Of a stretch of 64,000 nucleotides of DNA, positions 52,201 through 62,064 are shown one piece after another. Made by a program: the position numbers and the translations under genes. The stretch lies in NCBI RefSeq assembly GCF_030674635.1, contig NZ_CP089978.1, positions 1,736,001-1,800,000 on the forward strand, read 5' to 3'. Below the pieces are notes generated by a model. It did no database searches. It saw only the letters and a list, made by a program, of their open reading frames with translations, and had not been told where the DNA came from. Numbering within the stretch: the stretch's first letter is position 1; every line of letters begins with the position of its first letter. The DNA is from Moraxella sp. ZY210820 (GTDB taxonomy: Bacteria > Pseudomonadota > Gammaproteobacteria > Pseudomonadales > Moraxellaceae).

Positions 52201-53235
52201 TTATTTTCCTGCCAATTCTGCACGGATAATATTCGCTCCCGCAGAAAGTGCAAGCAACTTACCACGAGCCACAGTACGAGACAATGGAGCCATACCACAG
52301 TTAGTGCAAGGATACAGATTTTCAGCATCAACAAATTGTAAGGCTTTACGCAATGTATCTGCGACTTGTTCAGGCGTTTCAATCTCATTGGTTGCTACAT
52401 CAATCGCCCCAAGCATCACTTTTTTACCACGCACTAACTCAATTAAATCCATTGGTACTTTTGAGTTTTGGCATTCTAGTGAGATAATATCAATATTAGA
52501 CTTTTGTAACAATGGGAAACTTTCTTCATATTGACGCCATTCTGAACCAAGTGTTTGTTTCCAATCGGTATTGGCTTTAATGCCATAGCCATAGCAGATA
52601 TGTACTGCGGTTTGACATTTTAAACCTTCTACCGCACGCTCTAAAGCAGCAATCCCCCAATCATTCAACTCATCAAAAAAGACATTAAATGCTGGCTCAT
52701 CAAATTGAATAATATCCACACCTGCTGCTTCTAATTCTTTAGCTTCTTCGTTTAGAATTTTGGCAAATTCCCACGCTAACTTTTCACGGCTTTTATAATG
52801 ACCATCATACAACGTATCAATCATAGTCATTGGGCCAGGTAATGCCCATTTAATCAATTTATCAGTATGTTGGCGTAAGAATCTCGCATCATCAACAAAA
52901 ACTGATTTTGGACGAGACACATCACCAACCACGCTTGGTACGCTAGCATCATAACGGTTACGGATACGTACCGTTTCACGTTTATTAAAATCCACACCGT
53001 CCAAATGTTCAATAAATGTGGTTACAAAATGCTGACGAGTTTGTTCGCCATCGCTCACAATATCAATGCCTGCAGCGGTTTGTTCAGCAAGTGAGACCAA
53101 CAACGCATCTCTTTTTGCTTGTAATAATTCTTCGCCTTCAAATTTCCAAGGCGACCATAATTTTTCAGGCTCAGCCAACCAAGATGGCTTTGGTAAACTG
53201 CCCGCAGTTGAAGTAGGTAAAAGGATTTTGCTCAT
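52201..53235 (-). CDS. mesD: Folate-independent core methionine synthase MesD
   Basis: A 344-residue protein equal to the catalytic C-terminal half of MetE. Zinc ligands are visible in AVHICYGYG (His-x-Cys, about residue 213), SLECQNSK (Glu, about 255) and PCTNCGMAPLSRTVARGKL (Cys, about 320). The substrate-binding FDEPAF motif lies near 175. MesD-type enzymes make methionine from homocysteine without methyl-folate and need MesX (DUF1852), encoded just upstream. The N-terminal MetE half is absent, so this is not a fragment. The symbol rests on the pairing with DUF1852. Confidence 0.85.
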   Translation of the reverse strand: MSKILLPTSTAGSLPKPSWLAEPEKLWSPWKFEGEELLQAKRDALLVSLAEQTAAGIDIVSDGEQTRQHFVTTFIEHLDGVDFNKRETVRIRNRYDASVPSVVGDVSRPKSVFVDDARFLRQHTDKLIKWALPGPMTMIDTLYDGHYKSREKLAWEFAKILNEEAKELEAAGVDIIQFDEPAFNVFFDELNDWGIAALERAVEGLKCQTAVHICYGYGIKANTDWKQTLGSEWRQYEESFPLLQKSNIDIISLECQNSKVPMDLIELVRGKKVMLGAIDVATNEIETPEQVADTLRKALQFVDAENLYPCTNCGMAPLSRTVARGKLLALSAGANIIRAELAGK

Positions 53236-53285
53236 GATGTATCTTCTTTAAAAATGGTTGAATGGGAGAATTTTACCACGATTAT

Positions 53286-53344
53286 AGGGTGCATACCACG
53301 TATCATGAAAATTTCATGTTAAATTGATACGTCATACACACCCT
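53286..53344. repeat. Long inverted repeat between mesX and mesD
   Basis: AGGGTG..ACGTATCA pairs with TGATACGT..CACCCT over 59 bases. It could be an intra-operon hairpin limiting downstream expression, or a decayed REP-like repeat. There is no T-run. Confidence 0.6.
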
Positions 53345-53367
53345 ATTATGCGTATATTAGAACAAGG

Positions 53368-54348
53368 TTATTTATTTTCATTTACCCAAGCATTTAAAAT
53401 CGCTTGATATGGCAAAATAAATTGTTCTTCAGCTAATTTACCTTGTTTGATGGCAAGTTGAGTACGTTCCACACGGTCATATTCAACTTGTGTTACAGAA
53501 TAATCTTGATAAGTTAAACTACCCTTATACACTTGCCCTGCAATTGAATTGGCATTATAAATTTCTGGACGATAGATTTTTTGGAAAGTTTCCATTGTCG
53601 CAATCGTGCTAATCAACTCTAAAGGCGTATAATCATTTAACAAATCAGCATTTTCATCAAAATAAAATGCATAAGGTGCAACCGAACCATGTGGCATAAA
53701 ATAACGTACTTTTAAGCCCATTTTGGCAAAATATTCATCTGTTAAAGAATAATCATTTTGCACATATTCTACACCTAAAATTGGGTGAATATTGGTTGTC
53801 TTATGATATTCTTTGGTGGTTGAAACACTTAAACAAAGTACAGGTGGTTTTTCATTACGAGCCTTGTATTCTGGCGACTCCAATAAATATTTAAATAATT
53901 TACCATGTAAATCACCATAACCTTCTGGTACGGTAAATTGAGGCTTGTCTTTATTATAATCTAGCAATAAAACGCTAAAATCATAATCACGTACAAAAGA
54001 TGAAAAACTATTACCGATAATACCGTCAATTTTCTTGCCCGTTTTGTTATCAATAATATATGTTTTTAACCATTCAAGCCCAGAGAAAAACTTACCTTTG
54101 CCTTCAACATCAATATCAATCGATACAATTTCTACTTTGACTTCATAACGGTCAGATGTTGGATTGTCCCAATGTGCCAAATCGTTAAAACGATTGTTAA
54201 TCATGGTAATAGCATTTTGTAAATTCTTTTTGCGGTTTTCACCACGTGCTAAATTGGCAAAATTCGTGGTTAAACGTGTACTTTCCGCTGGTTCATAATT
54301 TTCATCAAATTCAATAGTATGAACTTGGCATGCAAAATTTGTCGTCAT
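53368..54348 (-). CDS. mesX: DUF1852 protein MesX
   Basis: A 326-residue protein of the DUF1852 family, reported as an essential partner (MesX) of MesD methionine synthases in an oxygen-dependent route whose methyl donor is unsettled. The segments FACQVHTIEFDENYEPAESTRLTTNFANLARGENRKKNLQNAITMINNRFNDLAHWDN and HPILGVEYVQNDYSLTDEYFAKMGLKVRYFMPHGSVAPYAF are well conserved in my recollection of the family. It heads the operon with mesD and the flavin reductase. Confidence 0.85.
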   Translation of the reverse strand: MTTNFACQVHTIEFDENYEPAESTRLTTNFANLARGENRKKNLQNAITMINNRFNDLAHWDNPTSDRYEVKVEIVSIDIDVEGKGKFFSGLEWLKTYIIDNKTGKKIDGIIGNSFSSFVRDYDFSVLLLDYNKDKPQFTVPEGYGDLHGKLFKYLLESPEYKARNEKPPVLCLSVSTTKEYHKTTNIHPILGVEYVQNDYSLTDEYFAKMGLKVRYFMPHGSVAPYAFYFDENADLLNDYTPLELISTIATMETFQKIYRPEIYNANSIAGQVYKGSLTYQDYSVTQVEYDRVERTQLAIKQGKLAEEQFILPYQAILNAWVNENK

Positions 54349-54658
54349 CTTAGCACCTATTTGCTTATTTATTTCAAGATGTTTATATTAAAGCATATTT
54401 TTCAACATGAATAAATTGAAGTTTTTTTAAAAAAAGTTGAAAATTATTCATCTTATCTTATTTAATCATATTTTTTACAATATAATCAATATGTTAAGAA
54501 TTTAAGAACAACATAATATACTCGTAATTTTCATCGCAAACATAATGACTTGTCGATGTACGCTATTTGTTTTACAATATTTTTGCATCTTTTCATGTTT
54601 TGCAAATCATAAAAAGCAAATTTGAATATTCAAGTTGATGATACCATAGTAGATAACA
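54349..54658. promoter_or_regulatory. Divergent AT-rich region between mesX and the zinc-ribbon gene
   Basis: This 310-base AT-rich spacer carries the divergent promoters. I see no riboswitch-like structure or repeat in it. Methionine- or SAM-responsive control is possible, but no such element is recognisable. Confidence 0.4.
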
Positions 54659-55435
54659 ATGTACACAGCAAAATTATCAATCAAACAAACTGCTATGATT
54701 AATTATCATACACATCAAGAAACTGCATTAGATATTTTATACAGTTTAATTGGCTATTTTATTAACAATGGTCAGATGACTGATAGTCATAATCACCCGC
54801 ATTTTATCGAACAGGATTATATTTGTATTATTGTGAATATTTTTAATCACGATAGTTTAGATCAACAATATCACAATATTTATATTAAAAATACCTTATC
54901 TAAATTAAAATCTGATGATTTTCGTATTGATATTTTAGGTAAAGAGTTAGAAAGCCCAGATATTGCCACCCCTGATGAAACAGAAGCATTGATTTTAACA
55001 ACCCGTTGCTACAGTCAGCAATCTCCTGTAAAAAGTTTCGAGTTTAATCCTATTCCTATTCATTATTTACCTAAGACCTATCATGATCATGAAGAATATC
55101 ATAATCTGATTTGCTGGCAACGTGATTTTCAAGCCTGCGATAGTTTACAAATACGTTGTACTGTTGGAGAAACATGGGCACTCAATCAAATGGGCGATAT
55201 TCATTCTGAATTATCACAACAAGGATTAGAAATTTGTAAAATTTTAATGGAAAAATTAAGAAAACCTGTTTATTATGATTTATACCAATACTATATTTTA
55301 GATGATGAAGCACATCGAAAATGTCCAAAATGTGGCGGCGAATGGCGATTAATAGAGCCATTACATGAGCAATATGATTTTAAATGTGATAAATGTTATT
55401 TATTGTCAAATCTTGGGTTAAGTGAAAAAGATTAA
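54659..55435 (+). CDS. Zinc-ribbon protein, DUF2310-like
   Basis: A 258-residue cytoplasmic protein whose C-terminus carries a zinc ribbon (CPKCGGEWRLIEPLHEQYDFKCDKCYL; two CxxC pairs, about residues 222-246). The rest has no recognisable catalytic motif. It resembles the DUF2310 Zn-ribbon family of possible nucleic-acid-binding proteins. An alternative start is the ATG at 54,695 (MINYHTHQE). Function unknown. Confidence 0.72.
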   Translation: MYTAKLSIKQTAMINYHTHQETALDILYSLIGYFINNGQMTDSHNHPHFIEQDYICIIVNIFNHDSLDQQYHNIYIKNTLSKLKSDDFRIDILGKELESPDIATPDETEALILTTRCYSQQSPVKSFEFNPIPIHYLPKTYHDHEEYHNLICWQRDFQACDSLQIRCTVGETWALNQMGDIHSELSQQGLEICKILMEKLRKPVYYDLYQYYILDDEAHRKCPKCGGEWRLIEPLHEQYDFKCDKCYLLSNLGLSEKD

Positions 55436-55597
55436 TTTTCTATCACTATTAATATTTTTTTGAATTTATATTTAGTATTTATTTTTCATTAATAGCTTAT
55501 CAAATACTATTTTTTTTGCTATAGTGTTAAGTTTACGATGTTCTCAACTATGAGGTGTCATCATATTTAATTTTTTGCTCATTTTAGAGGAATTGCT

Positions 55598-56716
55598 ATG
55601 AAAGTAGGTCTCGTTGGCTGGCGTGGTATGGTGGGTTCTGTACTCATGCAACGTATGGTTGAAGAAAATGATTTCGCTCATTTTGAACCGTTTTATTTTT
55701 CAACCAGTAATGCAGGTGGTGAAGCACCAAGTTTTGGTGGTAAAACTGCACCAAATTTAATGGACGCAGCAGACATTAACAGTTTAAAAAAAATGGATGT
55801 CATTATCAGCTGTCAAGGTGGCGATTATACTTCAGAGATATTCCCTAAACTAAAAGCTGAACATTGGGACGGTTATTGGATTGATGCTGCCAGCACTTTA
55901 CGCATGGCTGATGATGCAATTATTGTACTTGACCCTGTGAATGCTCAAGTTATTCAAAATGGTTTAGCAAAAGGTATTAAAACTTTTGTTGGCGGTAACT
56001 GTACAGTATCTCTCATGTTGATGGGCTTAGGTTCATTATTCCAAAATAATTTAGTGGAATGGGCAACATCAATGACTTATCAAGCAGCATCAGGTGCTGG
56101 TGCACAAAATATGCGTGAACTCATTACAGGTATGGGTTATTTATATAACAATACTAAAGATTTATTAGATGACCCTAAATCAGCGATTTTAGATATTGAC
56201 CGCAAAATTGCAGAATTACAACGTGGCGATGGCTTCCCTAAAGAAAATTTTGGTGTACCATTAGCAGGCTCTCTCATTCCATATATCGATAAACAATTAG
56301 AAAGTGGTCAATCTAAAGAAGAATGGAAAGGTCAAGCTGAGACCAACAAGATTTTAGGTAATTCAACCATTATTCCGATTGATGGACATTGTGTACGTAT
56401 CGGTGCAATGCGTTGCCATTCACAAGCATTAACGATTAAATTACGTAAAGATGTACCATTGAATGAAATTGAAGATATGATTGCACAATCAAATCAATGG
56501 GCTAAAGTTGTACCAAACACTCGTGAAGCATCAATGACTGATTTAACGCCAGTTGCTGTTACAGGAACATTGAGTATTCCTGTAGGACGTTTACGCAAAC
56601 TCAACATGGGTAAAGAATATCTTGGTGCATTTACCGTAGGCGACCAACTATTATGGGGGGCTGCTGAACCTTTACGCCGTATGTTGCGTATTTTGATTGA
56701 TTATAAAGCTAAATAA
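55598..56716 (+). CDS. asd: Aspartate-semialdehyde dehydrogenase
   Basis: Asd reduces aspartyl phosphate to aspartate semialdehyde for lysine/diaminopimelate, threonine and methionine synthesis. The 372-residue protein opens [18 protein letters not shown] (NADP loop). The catalytic cysteine is in [16 protein letters not shown] near residue 135 and the catalytic His in [21 protein letters not shown] IGAMRCHSQ near residue 274. It precedes fimV, as in Pseudomonas and Acinetobacter. Confidence 0.96.
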   Translation: MKVGLVGWRGMVGSVLMQRMVEENDFAHFEPFYFSTSNAGGEAPSFGGKTAPNLMDAADINSLKKMDVIISCQGGDYTSEIFPKLKAEHWDGYWIDAASTLRMADDAIIVLDPVNAQVIQNGLAKGIKTFVGGNCTVSLMLMGLGSLFQNNLVEWATSMTYQAASGAGAQNMRELITGMGYLYNNTKDLLDDPKSAILDIDRKIAELQRGDGFPKENFGVPLAGSLIPYIDKQLESGQSKEEWKGQAETNKILGNSTIIPIDGHCVRIGAMRCHSQALTIKLRKDVPLNEIEDMIAQSNQWAKVVPNTREASMTDLTPVAVTGTLSIPVGRLRKLNMGKEYLGAFTVGDQLLWGAAEPLRRMLRILIDYKAK

Positions 56717-56745
56717 TACATTCAACACAATAGTAAAATTCAATC

Positions 56746-56784
56746 AGACCAGTTTATATCTTTTTGTGAACTGGTCTTTTTTTT
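56746..56784. terminator. Terminator after asd
   Basis: GACCAGTT pairs with AACTGGTC, followed by eight T. Confidence 0.9.
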
Positions 56785-56980
56785 AACTCTATTTTTATGA
56801 TAGAATATAATGCAATATTATATAGATGAATGTTAAATATGGCTAAAGCTAGAGATTAAAAACATTCATTGGCATTGGACGACTAAATTTATATTAGATT
56901 CAGCACTTTAAATATCATAAATTTAGTCAAATCAATCAGTTACTTACTTAACTGAATGATAAATATTAAAAGGTTTAATT

Positions 56981-58579
56981 ATGGCTTTATTTCGTTCTTT
57001 TAAAGCAAATCGTTTAACATTTGCTCTGTTAGCTGCGATGGCAGTGCAAAATACTCATGCAATTAGCTTACAACCTATCGATGTTTTATCTTCACCAGGT
57101 GAATTATTATATGCTGAAATTCGATTTACTGGTGCAAATACATCTGAAAGTATCAATGTCAGTGCAGCCTCTAATGCAGATTTAGCAAGTTTAGGTATTA
57201 GCGAAAATCTATCTACTGAGCATTTAAACTTTTACTCTCGCTCAAACAATTATGGCGATGGTGTCATTACCATTACATCAAATCGTCCACTAACTGAACA
57301 AGAATTAAATGTCGTTATTAAGATTAATCAAGGGAATTCAACACGTTTACAACATGTACGCACCCCACTTAAAGCCACATTAACGAAAGAACAAATTGCC
57401 AATAATGAACGTAGCCTAGTTCCAACTGTTGTTAGTGAAAAAGACTTTGATTTAAATTTAGCTGAAGCAACAGGTGCTACAACCGCCCAAGCTGAAAATA
57501 AAACAACTGAAACAAAAAAATCAACTATTACACCGCCTGTTGTTTCTGTAGCCCAAACAAATAAACCAACAACTGCTCAAGCTCAGCCTGTTGAAGAAAC
57601 TAAAGCAACTACTAAACCAACGACTGCCCAAGCCCAACCAGTACAACCTAAAGTAAACAACAAACCAACAGTTGCTCAAACACAACCTATTACAGAGCCT
57701 AAAGCAAGTGAAAAACCTACAACAGCTCAAGCCCAGCCTGTTGTAGAGTCTAAAACAAAGACTCAACCTGCAACTCAACCAACCTTAGCCCAAGCAAGTG
57801 CTAATGTTTTAAATGAGCAAGCAGAATATAAATCTGATTATTTAATTATTCAACGTACCATTACCTTACCAAATGGTCAAAAAGTTAGTGCTGATAGTTT
57901 GAGAACTCAACCTTTAGAACCAGTACAACAAGCACAGCAAACACCACAAACGCAACCAGAAGTTGTAGCACAACCAACTCAACGTCAGCATGTGGTACAA
58001 AAAAATGATAATTTATGGAGTATTGCTCAAGCAATTGCTGTACAAACATCACAACCAATTAGTCAAGTGATGAAGCAAATTCATCGTGATAACCCTACAG
58101 CATTTACACGTGGCGATATTTCTCGTTTACGTCAAGGAGTAACGCTGAATATTGTTGTTGTACCATCAACAGAAATTGCAAATGATACAAAAGCAACAAG
58201 TAAAGCAAAAACACCTGCTCAGCAAACGGCAAAACCTGCAAATAAACCAACAGCAAAACCTATAAATAAACCTCAAACAGTTCAAACTCAGCCAGCTAAA
58301 CCTAAAGCATCTCAAGCTCAATTAAGCATTGTAGCTGACAGCAAACAAGATTCTGCACATGGTTCAGCTAAAGCAGGTAATGGTAAAAATACCTCATCTG
58401 CAAACTTAAGTAAAAAGGTTATGCAAGCACGTGAGCAAACAGTCAATACTCAGCGTACGGTTTCAGATTTAGCAGGTAGCTTAAAAGCAAAAGACCAAAA
58501 GCTTAAATTGATAAACGCTCGTTTAGCACAATTAGAGCAACAGCTTAGTGAAAAACAACCTAAGAAAGAACAACAATAA
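56981..58579 (+). CDS. fimV: FimV N-terminal half (LysM-containing, periplasmic)
   Basis: This 532-residue protein matches the periplasmic part of FimV, which organises the cell pole and type IV pili. It has a signal peptide (to about residue 27, TAFA-like THA), the FimV N-terminal domain ISLQPIDVLSSPGELLYAEIRFTGA, a Thr/Pro/Gln-rich region with repeats of KPTTAQAQPV (about residues 185-260), and a LysM domain HVVQKNDNLWSIAQAIA ... LRQGVTLNIV (about 340-395). It ends in a coiled coil with no membrane helix and no C-terminal TPR, which is encoded by the next gene. Confidence 0.85.
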   Translation: MALFRSFKANRLTFALLAAMAVQNTHAISLQPIDVLSSPGELLYAEIRFTGANTSESINVSAASNADLASLGISENLSTEHLNFYSRSNNYGDGVITITSNRPLTEQELNVVIKINQGNSTRLQHVRTPLKATLTKEQIANNERSLVPTVVSEKDFDLNLAEATGATTAQAENKTTETKKSTITPPVVSVAQTNKPTTAQAQPVEETKATTKPTTAQAQPVQPKVNNKPTVAQTQPITEPKASEKPTTAQAQPVVESKTKTQPATQPTLAQASANVLNEQAEYKSDYLIIQRTITLPNGQKVSADSLRTQPLEPVQQAQQTPQTQPEVVAQPTQRQHVVQKNDNLWSIAQAIAVQTSQPISQVMKQIHRDNPTAFTRGDISRLRQGVTLNIVVVPSTEIANDTKATSKAKTPAQQTAKPANKPTAKPINKPQTVQTQPAKPKASQAQLSIVADSKQDSAHGSAKAGNGKNTSSANLSKKVMQAREQTVNTQRTVSDLAGSLKAKDQKLKLINARLAQLEQQLSEKQPKKEQQ

Positions 58580-58643
58580 AGCATATCTATATACCATCAA
58601 TATCATGATAACTTTTGATATTGTTATGTTTTATACAATCAAA

Positions 58644-58685
58644 GACAAAAATTCTCTATTTTATAGAGAATTTTTGTCTTTTTTA
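58644..58685. terminator. Strong terminator between the two FimV-like genes
   Basis: GACAAAAATTCTCT pairs with AGAGAATTTTTGTC and is followed by TTTTTT. It separates transcription of the two halves. Confidence 0.92.
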
Positions 58686-58860
58686 TAAAAAATTGTGCTA
58701 CTAGTTCACAAAAAACTCTATTTTTCAGCTATAATATAATGTCTTTAAATTTTGGCTTTATATGATGCAGATCATCAAGCCTATATTAAAATTTCTGAAT
58801 TTGTTTATTTAAGCATTCAGGGCAATGACCGTATATTCGGTTATGACATGGGGATAAAAC

Positions 58861-60489
58861 ATGACACTATATATCGTTGCAGCATTCTTAGTCGCAGCTG
58901 CTATTGCCTTTTTGTTGCTCAAAAAGAAAAAAGGGCTTGGATTCGGTAAAAAATCTGCAAAAACAGCTGAAATTAAAGAATCACCTTCTTCTTTTACAGA
59001 AACAGTAGCTCAATCGAGTGCTGTAGATGATCAACTACGCCGTGAAATTGAAAATAATATTCGCCATCGTAATTATCAAGTAGCTGAAGCACAAATCAAT
59101 GCTGCCCTACATCAAGATGATACACAACATGACTTATATTATTTGTTAGCTGATGTCTATTTACATCAAGAAGATGAATTTGCATTTAAGCAACTTATCA
59201 ATCATTTACAACAATCTCAACTATACAATCTAGTTGATGAACTTAACATACGTCAAGAAGCTTTTGCACAGCAAAAAACACAACAAGCGGTCTCCACTCC
59301 AACTTCATCATCTATTGAACAAGCAGCTGTAGCAGGTAGTGTCGTTGCTGCAGGTACAGCAATGGATTTTGATAATTTATTATCAACACCATCAAGTACA
59401 ACCAATACTGACAACAGTATGGATTTTAGCTTTTCTAGTACACAAACAGAAACAGCAAATAATAGCTTAGATTTTGATAGTTTAATCAATACATCAGTAC
59501 CTACTCACACTAACACACAAGAACAAAGTCTTGATTTTGATAATCTATTAGGTTCAAATGTAACAACAGAAACAACAAGTACTGATTTCTCATTTTCGAC
59601 ACCAGTTTCTGAAGCTGTTACAACTGAAAGTAATGAGCTTGATTTTTCTTTCTCTCAATCAGAAACTCAAGCACCTACTGTAGAAAGTAACGAGTTAGAC
59701 TTTTCATTCTCTGCACCTACATCAGAAGTTACTAATACTGAAACAGATGAACTTGATTTTTCTTTCTCTCAGCCTACAACTGAAACGGCTGATTTAGATT
59801 TATCTTTTTCTACGCCTAGTGTAGAAACGCCAGTTGCAGAGATCAATGAACTTGATTTATCATTCTCTGCACCAGTTACAGAAACAGCAAAAACTGAAGA
59901 AAGTTTTGATTTTTCTTTTGATGAACCTGCAACATTAACTACAGCAAATGAAGCTCCTGATTTAGATTTATCATTCTCTACACCAGTTACAGAAACAGTA
60001 AAAACTGAAGAAAGTTTTGATTTTTCTTTTGACGAACCTACTGTAGAAAAAACAGCTGGATTATCTACGCCTGTTGTAGAAAATGTTGAATCAGAAAGTC
60101 ATGATTTTGATTTCTCATTTAATGAGCCTGTTTCTGAATCATCTACATTAACAGAAAACCTAGATGTAGATTCTTCATTAATTGAACCAGCAGTAAGTTT
60201 TGTTGAAGAAAATGACTTAGGCGTAGATGAAGCTTTAGTAGCAGGCGGTGCAATCGTTGCAACTGCATTGGCGACTGAACAAATTAAATCTGCTAGTAAT
60301 GACCCTCTAGTCAATCAATTCCCTGTCTTAAATGATTATGATGAAATCACTGTAAACTTAAAATTGGCTAGCCAATACGTTAAGTTAGGTGCCTATGAAG
60401 CAGCTCATCAATTATTAGCACAACGTGATAATTTTAATGAGCAACAAAATCAACAAGCTGACGCAATTTTAGCACGCATTACAGCTTAA
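58861..60489 (+). CDS. FimV C-terminal half (membrane-anchored, TPR)
   Basis: This 542-residue protein starts with a membrane helix (MTLYIVAAFLVAAAIAFLLLKKKKG), then a TPR-like segment (RNYQVAEAQINAALHQDDTQHDLYYLLADVYLHQEDEFAFKQLINHLQQ), a long acidic region with many repeats of the type ELDFSFSxPxxE, and the FimV C-terminal motif LNDYDEITVNLKLASQYVKLGAYEAAHQLL. It is what lies beyond the membrane helix in single-chain FimV. It has its own likely promoter (TATAAT near 58,733). Confidence 0.82.
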   Translation: MTLYIVAAFLVAAAIAFLLLKKKKGLGFGKKSAKTAEIKESPSSFTETVAQSSAVDDQLRREIENNIRHRNYQVAEAQINAALHQDDTQHDLYYLLADVYLHQEDEFAFKQLINHLQQSQLYNLVDELNIRQEAFAQQKTQQAVSTPTSSSIEQAAVAGSVVAAGTAMDFDNLLSTPSSTTNTDNSMDFSFSSTQTETANNSLDFDSLINTSVPTHTNTQEQSLDFDNLLGSNVTTETTSTDFSFSTPVSEAVTTESNELDFSFSQSETQAPTVESNELDFSFSAPTSEVTNTETDELDFSFSQPTTETADLDLSFSTPSVETPVAEINELDLSFSAPVTETAKTEESFDFSFDEPATLTTANEAPDLDLSFSTPVTETVKTEESFDFSFDEPTVEKTAGLSTPVVENVESESHDFDFSFNEPVSESSTLTENLDVDSSLIEPAVSFVEENDLGVDEALVAGGAIVATALATEQIKSASNDPLVNQFPVLNDYDEITVNLKLASQYVKLGAYEAAHQLLAQRDNFNEQQNQQADAILARITA

Positions 60490-60506
60490 TCATTCTTATC
60501 AATCAG

Positions 60507-60536
60507 ATATCCCCTAAATTATTTAGGGGATATTTC
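60507..60536. terminator. Terminator after the FimV C-terminal gene
   Basis: ATATCCCCTAAAT pairs with ATTTAGGGGATAT, followed by a short T-rich stretch. Confidence 0.85.
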
Positions 60537-60557
60537 TTATCAGAGTATTAATTTAAA

Positions 60558-60763
60558 TTAACGTGAGTTTGGCTTAATGTTTTATATAGCCTATTGAAAA
60601 TAAAATAATAAGTAGGGTTGAGTAGCGATTAAAGCTACCAAGACCACCATTTCGATAGAAACTTGTAAAAGGTGCGTGGCACGTACCCTACCTTCATCTA
60701 TATAATCCATATTTTCTTTAATATCAAATCGTTATATTTTAGAAAACTCCAAACTCACGTTAA
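60558..60763. mobile_element. 206-bp MITE-like element
   Basis: It is bounded by a perfect 15-bp terminal inverted repeat (TTAACGTGAGTTTGG at 60,558-60,572 and its complement at 60,749-60,763). It has no coding capacity and contains the palindrome GGTGCGTGGCACGTACC (60,671-60,687). It sits between the FimV and FabH-like genes. Target duplication is unclear. Confidence 0.65.
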
Positions 60764-60783
60764 ATTAGCTTACGAGCATTCTC

Positions 60784-61884
60784 TTAAACTCTTTTTAAGA
60801 CAATAGAGCCTATCGAATAACCAGCACCAAATGAACATAATACACCATATTCACCTACATTAACTTCATGCCCTGTTTTATGTAAAGCAATAATTACACC
60901 TGCAGATGACGTATTAGCAAATTCATCCAAAATAATTGGTGCAATCTCTGGTTCAGCATCTTTCCCTAGCAAAAGTTTTAAAATCAAGGCATTCATATTT
61001 GCATTGGCTTGGTGTAACCAAAAACGTTTAGGTATATTAATATCAATATTTAAACGCTCTAATTGCTGTTTAATGGTATTGGCAACCAAAGGAGACACCT
61101 CTTTAAAAACTTTACGTCCATCTTGGCGGAATAGTAAACCTTGTGTCGCATTTTCTACACGATTTAAAAAACCAAAATTATTACGGATATTATTTGAAAA
61201 TTCAGTATATAATACGCAATCAATAATCTCAAATCCTGATTTTGTATCAGTCTGCTCAATAATACTTGCTGTTGCAACATCACCAAAAATAAAGTGGCTA
61301 TCACGTTGAGTAAAATCTAAATGTCCTGATGTAATTTCAGCATTGACTAACAATACACGTTTTGCCCCACATTTAATCGCATCATGTGCTTGTTTTAAAC
61401 CAAAAGTTGCAGCAGAACACGCTACATTCATATCATAAGCATAGCCTTTAATACCTAAAGCAGATTGAATTTCAATCGCTACCGCAGGATAGGCACGTTG
61501 CATATTTGAACAAGATAAAATGACTACATCAATATCTTCAGCTGTAACTTGTGCATTTTCCATTGCCATCTTTGCTGCTTTTACCCCCATTTCTGCTTGT
61601 AATGATAACTCATCATTACTACGCATAGGTAAATGTGGATACATACGATCAATATCCAAAATACCAGATTTCTCAACAACATAACGTGATTTCACACCAG
61701 ATGCTTTTTCAATAAACTCTGCTGTAGAACCTAACAGTTCAGTCAATTCACCATTGGCAATTTTATCAGCATTTTCACGATTATAACGCTCAACATAAGC
61801 ATTTAGGCTCGCAACTAATTCATCATTATTAATTTTTTCAGTTGGATGGTACAAACCTGTACCTGTGATACGAATACTCATCAT
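60784..61884 (-). CDS. Beta-ketoacyl-ACP synthase III-like enzyme (FabH family)
   Basis: A 366-residue condensing enzyme that probably starts fatty-acid or related acyl synthesis. The catalytic cysteine is in [17 protein letters not shown] (about residue 152), the His in [15 protein letters not shown] (about 295) and the Asn in [13 protein letters not shown] (about 325). It is longer than typical FabH (about 320), with an insertion after residue 25 ([22 protein letters not shown]). It could be the main FabH or a specialised paralogue. Confidence 0.85.
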   Translation of the reverse strand: MMSIRITGTGLYHPTEKINNDELVASLNAYVERYNRENADKIANGELTELLGSTAEFIEKASGVKSRYVVEKSGILDIDRMYPHLPMRSNDELSLQAEMGVKAAKMAMENAQVTAEDIDVVILSCSNMQRAYPAVAIEIQSALGIKGYAYDMNVACSAATFGLKQAHDAIKCGAKRVLLVNAEITSGHLDFTQRDSHFIFGDVATASIIEQTDTKSGFEIIDCVLYTEFSNNIRNNFGFLNRVENATQGLLFRQDGRKVFKEVSPLVANTIKQQLERLNIDINIPKRFWLHQANANMNALILKLLLGKDAEPEIAPIILDEFANTSSAGVIIALHKTGHEVNVGEYGVLCSFGAGYSIGSIVLKRV

Positions 61885-61985
61885 ACTCTCTTAAATCATA
61901 ATTAACATTGAGCTATTTTAACGTAATTCTATGAATAAAAGATAGAGTTAAATTCTCATTTCATCTTCATTATAACTTAAGTAAT

Positions 61986-62018
61986 AAAAAAACCTGCTAA
62001 CTAATGTAGCAGGTTTTT
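61986..62018. terminator. Bidirectional terminator
   Basis: AAAAAACCTGCTA pairs with TAGCAGGTTTTTT-like sequence. It ends the lipoprotein gene on the minus strand. Confidence 0.88.
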
Positions 62019-62064
62019 CAACTCATATTATGTTAGTTGAGAAAATCTCAAACTCTAACTAATA

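Noticed and set aside
57546..57780. Regular DNA repeats resembling a CRISPR array
   Set aside because: They are in-frame codon repeats (KPTTAQAQPV) in a low-complexity FimV linker, with no unique spacers or cas genes.
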